A stretch of DNA of 64,000 nt from Cupriavidus taiwanensis (GTDB taxonomy: Bacteria; Pseudomonadota; Gammaproteobacteria; Burkholderiales; Burkholderiaceae): positions 684,574-748,573 of the forward strand of contig NZ_LT976854.1 of the NCBI RefSeq assembly GCF_900249755.1, in the 5' to 3' direction. This document shows positions 59,787 through 64,000 of the stretch, in pieces (position 1 is the first letter of the stretch; every line of letters begins with the position of its first letter). The position numbers and the translations under genes are program-made. The notes under the pieces are model-generated. The model was not told where the DNA came from, did no database searches, and worked only from the letters and a program-made list of their open reading frames with translations.

Positions 59787-60740
59787 ATGAAATCCCGCCT
59801 GATCGCCGCGGCCTTGCTGGCCGCCACGGCGAGTCCTGCCTTCGCCCTGAATATCCTGCTGACCAACGACGACGGCCTGACCAGCAACCTGAAGGCGCTG
59901 TACGACGCGCTCAAGGGCGCCGGCCACAACGTCATCGTCAGCGTGCCCTGCACCGGCCAGAGCGGCCGCGGCGCCGGCATCGTGATGTACAGCACCACGG
60001 TCATCGTGCCGGACAATGACAAGACCCAGGTCGAGGCCGAAGGCGGTTGCCACAACGGCGCGGCGAAGACGGGCGAGCCGGCGGTGGGGCCCTTCACCAA
60101 GCCCGGCTACACCAACGGCGACTACCACTACGCACACGGCACGCCGGTGATGGCGACGATGTATGGTCTGGACGTGCTGGCGCCGGCACGCTGGGGCAAG
60201 GCGCCGGACCTGGTGCTGTCCGGGCCCAACGAAGGGCAGAACGTCGGCCGCATCGTGAACAGTTCCGGCACTGTCAGCAATGCGCAGTTCGCCGCCTCGC
60301 GCGGCATCCCGTCGATCGCGCTGAGCGCGGGCACGGATTCGGTCGACAATGCCGGGCTGGCCAGCCCTGTTTCAGGCGTGGTGGCGCAGCTGACCATCAA
60401 GCTGGTGAGCACGCTGCAGGCGAAGACCAATGGCGGCGCGCTGCTGCCGGCGGGGCTTGCACTGAACGTCAACTTCCCGAACGCGCCGACTGCGGCCACG
60501 CCGTTCGCGTTCTCGCGGCATGGCACCTTCGACGCCTATGCGCTCAAGTTCAGCGGCACGGCGCCGTACGGACTGGGCATCGGCGCCGGCAGCGGCACGC
60601 CGACCGCCGCGCAGGCCGAGGACGAGTCCGTCGTCTACAAGACCAGGACGGCCGTCACCGCCATGCAGATCGGCTTCGACCAGCGCCCCGCCGGCCAGCA
60701 ATGGCTGCGCCTGCGCCTGGGTGAACTGTTCGGTCAGTGA
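59787..60740 (+). CDS. Secreted SurE-type 5'/3'-nucleotidase
   Basis: SurE-family phosphatase of 317 aa with an N-terminal signal peptide (LIAAALLAATASPAFA). The mature protein begins NILLTNDDGLTSNLKALY, with the metal-binding Asp pair of the SurE active site, and later shows DLVLSGPNEGQNVG (Asn ligand). Classic SurE is cytoplasmic and about 250 aa; this one should act in the periplasm or outside the cell and is longer at the C-terminus. It may dephosphorylate nucleotides for uptake. It is followed 11 bases later by a lipoprotein gene. Confidence 0.85.
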   Translation: MKSRLIAAALLAATASPAFALNILLTNDDGLTSNLKALYDALKGAGHNVIVSVPCTGQSGRGAGIVMYSTTVIVPDNDKTQVEAEGGCHNGAAKTGEPAVGPFTKPGYTNGDYHYAHGTPVMATMYGLDVLAPARWGKAPDLVLSGPNEGQNVGRIVNSSGTVSNAQFAASRGIPSIALSAGTDSVDNAGLASPVSGVVAQLTIKLVSTLQAKTNGGALLPAGLALNVNFPNAPTAATPFAFSRHGTFDAYALKFSGTAPYGLGIGAGSGTPTAAQAEDESVVYKTRTAVTAMQIGFDQRPAGQQWLRLRLGELFGQ

Positions 60741-60751
60741 GGCAGGTCGCG

Positions 60752-61405
60752 ATGAAACGCCTGATTTCCCTGTTCCCCCTTGCAGCCGTGCTGGGGCTCG
60801 CCGCCTGCGGCGGCAACGACGCGCCTGACAACAGCGCACCGCCCGCCACCGCGACCCTGTCGGTCACCGACCTGGATCCCGGCGCCTACGTCGTCAGCGT
60901 GGGCGATGCCGACAACCCGACCGTCGGCAAGTACTACGCCGGCACGGACGGCAGCCGCTACCTGGCGCTGGCCGATGCCGAAGACAAGGCCACCGCCATC
61001 TATCGCCGCGACCGGGGCGGCAGCTGGGTTGCCGCACCGGGCGCGGACGCGGCGGCCAGCGTCAAGCTGCTGAGCCACGCTGCCGTGCCTGCCGCGAGCG
61101 TCGAACTTGCCAGCGTGGCCGGCGCCTACACCACGGTGCTGCCCTCGGGCGCCAGCGCCAGCTTCACGGTCACGGCGGAGGGCAAGATCGCGCCCGGCGC
61201 TTCGGCGTGCCAGTTATCGGGATCGCTTGCGGCGCAGGCCATGCCCAATACGCTGAGCCTGAAGCTGTCCGCGTCGGCCTGCGGCACGCTGCCCGCCAGC
61301 GCTACCGGCGTGCTGGCCGTCGATGCCGACTACCAGCCGGCCGCGTTCCGCCTGATCGCGGACGATGGCGGCCGCGTGGCCGACCTGTGGGCGTATCGCG
61401 ACTGA
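60752..61405 (+). CDS. Hypothetical lipoprotein
   Basis: Lipoprotein of 217 aa. The leader KRLISLFPLAAVLGLAAC has a clear lipobox. The mature part is Ala/Ser/Thr-rich with beta-rich repeats (LSVTDLDPGAYVVSVGD) and no recognised domain. The gene follows surE 11 bases later, so they are probably co-transcribed; ATG 60752 was chosen over 60737 because of the leader. Function unknown. Location is the outer or inner membrane facing the periplasm. Confidence 0.75.
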   Translation: MKRLISLFPLAAVLGLAACGGNDAPDNSAPPATATLSVTDLDPGAYVVSVGDADNPTVGKYYAGTDGSRYLALADAEDKATAIYRRDRGGSWVAAPGADAAASVKLLSHAAVPAASVELASVAGAYTTVLPSGASASFTVTAEGKIAPGASACQLSGSLAAQAMPNTLSLKLSASACGTLPASATGVLAVDADYQPAAFRLIADDGGRVADLWAYRD

Positions 61406-61423
61406 ACGCAGCCGCCTGGCGCG

Positions 61424-61903
61424 CTAGTGCATCGCCAGGCTGCCCGCCAGCATCTGCTGCTCTGACGAGAGGTCGCGGATGGCCTGGTTCAGCGTCGCGG
61501 TGGTGGTGGTGATGGCGGCGCCCAGGCTGGCGATTTCCTGTTGCAGCACCGCAATGCGGACGCGTTTCTGATCCGGCGTGCCGGTGTTGGCATTCTTGGC
61601 CGCCTCCAGCTCCTGCAGCTTGCGCTCCAGCTGCGCGCGCAGCTCGCGCAGGCGCTTGATCGCATCCTTGGCCTGATCGGGCAGGCCGCTGTCGTCGACA
61701 TCGCTGTTGTCGCGCACCGCCGGGGCCTGCTTGCCGCCAGCCAGCGCCTGGCCGGGTGCCGAGATATGGATCTCGGTGCTGGCCGCCGGCCGGGGGCGAA
61801 TCCCCGGCGCGGCGGCGCTTTCTTCGGCGGAGGCCGCCGGGCCTGCCGCGGGCGCGTCCATCGACACGGCAGCCGCTGCACTGGCTGCAATCGGTTCGAT
61901 CAT
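61424..61903 (-). CDS. Coiled-coil protein, FlxA-like
   Basis: Protein of about 159 aa with a low-complexity Ala/Pro-rich first half and a coiled-coil second half (AIKRLRELRAQLERKLQELE, then RIAVLQQEIASLG), resembling FlxA-like small proteins. No signal peptide or membrane segment is clear. It is convergent with the lipoprotein gene, 18 bases between stops. The start at 61903 (MIEPIAAS) gives a normal length; a longer frame to 61945 is less likely. Function unknown. Confidence 0.65.
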   Translation of the reverse strand: MIEPIAASAAAAVSMDAPAAGPAASAEESAAAPGIRPRPAASTEIHISAPGQALAGGKQAPAVRDNSDVDDSGLPDQAKDAIKRLRELRAQLERKLQELEAAKNANTGTPDQKRVRIAVLQQEIASLGAAITTTTATLNQAIRDLSSEQQMLAGSLAMH

Positions 61904-62276
61904 CGTCACGGTTGTGCTTCTCCTGGTTTGCCGGCGATGGACCATCCATCCACGGAATCTGCCGGCTCAAGGCCGATATCGGCAGGTTCGTGCGGAACTT
62001 GAGTTGGCGCAGGGCCGGCCAGCCGCGGAAACCGCCGTGTTGATGCCGGAACCTGCGTTAAAGACGTGGGAAAAGTTGATGCAAAGGCCGGACTTTTCAC
62101 GGCAGGCACGAAGGTGCGCCGAGCGCGCGCCAAAGAATGCGCGCGGCTTCCGGCAGGCCGAACCCTTCTTTCTCGAAACGTGAATTCACGCCGCCCGCAC
62201 GGGCGATCTATCGTCTCTCGACGCCGCACCAGAACCCCATCACAGAAACGTGGCGCGACCATAACAGGAGACGACG
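61904..62276. other. Intergenic region upstream of the Bug receptor gene
   Basis: Some 370 bases with no supported gene. The ribosome site AGGAGAC lies just before 62277. Open frames here have no conserved content. Confidence 0.4.
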
Positions 62277-63248
62277 ATGAAGCAGGGTTTCAATGGGCTG
62301 TGGCTGGCGCTTGGTGTTGCCATCGCGGCGGCGCCGGGCGCAGCGCTGGCGGCATATCCCGACAAGCCGATCCGGCTGATCGTGCCGGCGGCCGCGGGCG
62401 GTACCACCGATATTGCATCGCGCCTGGTCGGCAAGCGCATGGGCGAGTTGCTGGGCCAGCCGGTGGTGGTGGAAAACCGTGCCGGCGGAGGCGGCATCAT
62501 CGGCGCGCAGGCGCTCAGGCAGTCTGCCGCCGACGGCTATACCCTGATGATGGGCAATATCGGGCCCAATGCCATCAACTACAGCCTGTACCGGCAACTG
62601 CCTTACCGCGCCGAGGACTTCGCGCCGATCACCATGGTGGTGTCGGTGCCCAATGTCCTGGTGGTCAATGCCAACGTGCCGGCCCGTAGCGTGGCCGAAC
62701 TGGTCGCGCTGGCCAGGGCGCAGCCCGGCAAGTATTCCTTTGCTTCCTCGGGCACGGGCCAGTCGGTCCACCTTTGCGGCGAGCTGTTCCGCAAGCGCAC
62801 CGGCACTGACCTTATCCACGTTCCCTACAAGGGTGCGGCACCCGCCGTGGCCGACCTGGTGGCGGGACAGGTCACCATGATGGTGGACAACCTGCCCAGT
62901 TCGCTGCCGCATATCCGCTCGGGCAAGCTGCGCGCGCTGGCCGTGACCAGCGCCAGCCGCGTGCCCGAGCTGCCCGAGGTGCCCACCATGAAGGAAGCCG
63001 GCGTGAACGACTTCCAGGTGACGGCATGGTTTGGCCTGGTCGCGCCGGCCGGCACGCCGCCGGAGGTGATCGACCGGCTGCAGAAGACCGTCGCCGGCAT
63101 CCTGGGCGAGCCGGAGATCAAGGCAAGGCTGGCGGATTTGGGCGGCGTCCCGGGCGGCGATAGCCCCGACCATTTCGGCAGCTTTATCAAGAGCGAGCGC
63201 GAGCGCTGGGCGCGGGTGGTCAAGGACACCGGTATTCCGCAGCAATGA
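62277..63248 (+). CDS. Bug-type tripartite tricarboxylate transporter receptor
   Basis: Exported receptor of 323 aa. Signal peptide LWLALGVAIAAAPGAALA is followed by AYPDKPIRLIVPAAAGGTTD. VVVENRAGGGGIIG, PYKGAAPAVADLVAGQVTMM and ELPEVPTMKEAGV are all Bug motifs. It is the fourth such receptor in the window and, like the others, has no TctA/TctB partner. An AraC regulator gene lies 59 bases downstream; ligand unknown. Confidence 0.9.
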   Translation: MKQGFNGLWLALGVAIAAAPGAALAAYPDKPIRLIVPAAAGGTTDIASRLVGKRMGELLGQPVVVENRAGGGGIIGAQALRQSAADGYTLMMGNIGPNAINYSLYRQLPYRAEDFAPITMVVSVPNVLVVNANVPARSVAELVALARAQPGKYSFASSGTGQSVHLCGELFRKRTGTDLIHVPYKGAAPAVADLVAGQVTMMVDNLPSSLPHIRSGKLRALAVTSASRVPELPEVPTMKEAGVNDFQVTAWFGLVAPAGTPPEVIDRLQKTVAGILGEPEIKARLADLGGVPGGDSPDHFGSFIKSERERWARVVKDTGIPQQ

Positions 63249-63307
63249 GGCAGCGGTGGCCGGCGGCCGGGCTTGAGCCCGCCCGCCGGGCATGGCAGCA
63301 TACGCCG

Positions 63308-63748
63308 ATGCCTGCCGCGCCCCCCGACACCGTGCTGCGTGACCTGGCCCGCCTGCGCCGGGTCCGCGATCGCATCGACCGCGACTATGCCCAGCCGCTG
63401 GATGTCGAGGCGCTCGCGCGGGGCGTCCATATGTCGGCGGGCCACCTCAGCCGGCAGTTTCGGCTGGCCTATGGCGAGTCGGTCTACGCCTACCTGATGA
63501 CCCGGCGCATCGAGCGCGCCATGGCGCTGCTGCGCCGCGGCGACCTGACTGTGACCGAGGTCTGCTTCGAGGTCGGGTGCTCGTCGCTGGGATCATTCAG
63601 TTCCCGGTTCACCGAGCTGGTGGGCGTCTCGCCCAGCATTTACCGGCGGGATTGCGCGCGCGAGGCCGAGGGCATCCCGTCCTGTATCGCCAGGCAGGTC
63701 ACGCGACCGATCAGGAATCGAGAAGCGCCGGAAACGTTGCCCGAATAG
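63308..63748 (+). CDS. Short AraC-family regulator
   Basis: Regulator of 146 aa made almost only of the AraC double helix-turn-helix: LARGVHMSAGHLSRQFRLA and VCFEVGCSSLGSFSSRFTEL, ending VSPSIYR. No N-terminal ligand domain of cupin type is present, so it belongs to the small MarA/SoxS-like class. The next gene encodes a VOC protein, a pairing seen often in actinobacteria and Burkholderiales, and the two probably form a unit. Start 63308 was preferred over 63245 because the extra residues are not conserved. Confidence 0.85.
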   Translation: MPAAPPDTVLRDLARLRRVRDRIDRDYAQPLDVEALARGVHMSAGHLSRQFRLAYGESVYAYLMTRRIERAMALLRRGDLTVTEVCFEVGCSSLGSFSSRFTELVGVSPSIYRRDCAREAEGIPSCIARQVTRPIRNREAPETLPE

Positions 63749-63822
63749 ACTGATTCCATGACTTCCGGACCAACGCCACCCCGGCGGCGGCCAACGCATC
63801 CCTACCAGCACGGAGACTGATC

Positions 63823-64000
63823 ATGGACCTCACCATTCATTCGACCTTCCTTCCGCATTCCGATCCGGAGGCCTCGCTGGCGTTCTATCGGGACGCCCTC
63901 GACTTCGAAATCCGCAAGGACGTCGCCTTCGGCGAGCACCGCTGGATCACCGTCGGCCCGAAGAACAAGCCCGACACCTCGATCGTGCTGTACCCGCCCA
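63823..64000 (+). CDS. VOC-family (glyoxalase-like) protein, partial
   Basis: The first 59 codons read LTIHSTFLPHSDPEASLAFY then RDALDFEIRKDVAFGEHRW, the N-terminal beta-alpha-beta-beta-beta unit of a vicinal oxygen chelate protein, with the metal-ligand His near the start. The gene runs off the window. GGAGACTG precedes the ATG. It follows a short AraC regulator and may be controlled by it; the reaction is not known. Confidence 0.8.
   Translation, partial: MDLTIHSTFLPHSDPEASLAFYRDALDFEIRKDVAFGEHRWITVGPKNKPDTSIVLYPP

Overview
The window is GC-rich (roughly two-thirds G+C) and densely packed, and it has the hallmarks of a Cupriavidus/Ralstonia-type betaproteobacterium (Burkholderiales). These hallmarks are four stand-alone Bug-type (TctC-like) periplasmic receptors, a fused single-chain indolepyruvate:ferredoxin oxidoreductase, an imuA-imuB-dnaE2 SOS mutasome, many LysR/GntR/AraC/TetR regulators, and a sulfonate pathway known from Cupriavidus pinatubonensis. 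No rRNA, tRNA, CRISPR array or intact insertion sequence was seen. The mix of catabolic islands, regulators and gene remnants looks like a second chromosome or accessory part of the genome; this is inference.

Layout. 1-2264: 3' part of a CaiB/BaiF CoA-transferase gene and a Bug receptor. 2426-13870: a sulfonate catabolic block. It holds a LacI-type regulator with two matching palindromic operators, a HisD-like sulfopropanediol dehydrogenase (hpsN), an SDR, an MHS permease, a zinc alcohol dehydrogenase, sulfolactate lyase suyAB, slcC and comC, then a Bug receptor whose signal peptide is out of frame, and a GntR/UTRA regulator. Together these should take 2,3-dihydroxypropane-1-sulfonate and sulfolactate to pyruvate plus sulfite. 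14122-18856: stress-type genes (AhpD-like, cupin, Ohr/OsmC, NmrA-like) with GlxA-type and LysR regulators. 18981-25193: a LysR gene divergent from a reductase / SDR / Rieske oxygenase / hydrolase / NCS2 permease operon, which looks like a catabolic route for a nucleobase-like or other N-heterocyclic compound. 25221-29399: an aconitase-family hydratase with the swivel domain first, a divergent LysR and a Bug receptor. 29420-34043: LysR and fused indolepyruvate oxidoreductase. 34215-41275: acyl-CoA ligase, nitroreductase, aromatic-acid permease, thiolase, and Crp/Fnr and TetR regulators around a perfect 28-bp palindrome.

41276-42326 holds decayed genes (tannase-like and FCD/GntR-like tails). 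42327-46245 is a three-subunit molybdenum hydroxylase operon with ATGA overlaps, followed by an EamA exporter. 47269-54988 is a hipBA toxin-antitoxin pair with repeated operators, divergent from the LexA-controlled imuA-imuB-dnaE2 mutasome, which ends in a clear intrinsic terminator. 55098-57823 is a low-density stretch with a small helical protein, a strong hairpin, an intact quinone-reductase-like gene, and three remnants (DUF302, phosphotransferase tail, a diverged second dnaE2 tail). 57976-61903 encodes envelope proteins (Sel1 lipoprotein, CsgG-like lipoprotein, secreted SurE, another lipoprotein) and a coiled-coil protein. The window closes with a Bug receptor, a short AraC regulator and the start of a VOC protein.

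The best candidates for undescribed biology are the Rieske/NCS2 operon with the neighbouring swivel-first hydratase, and the nitroreductase/permease/thiolase/ligase module with its palindromic sites.
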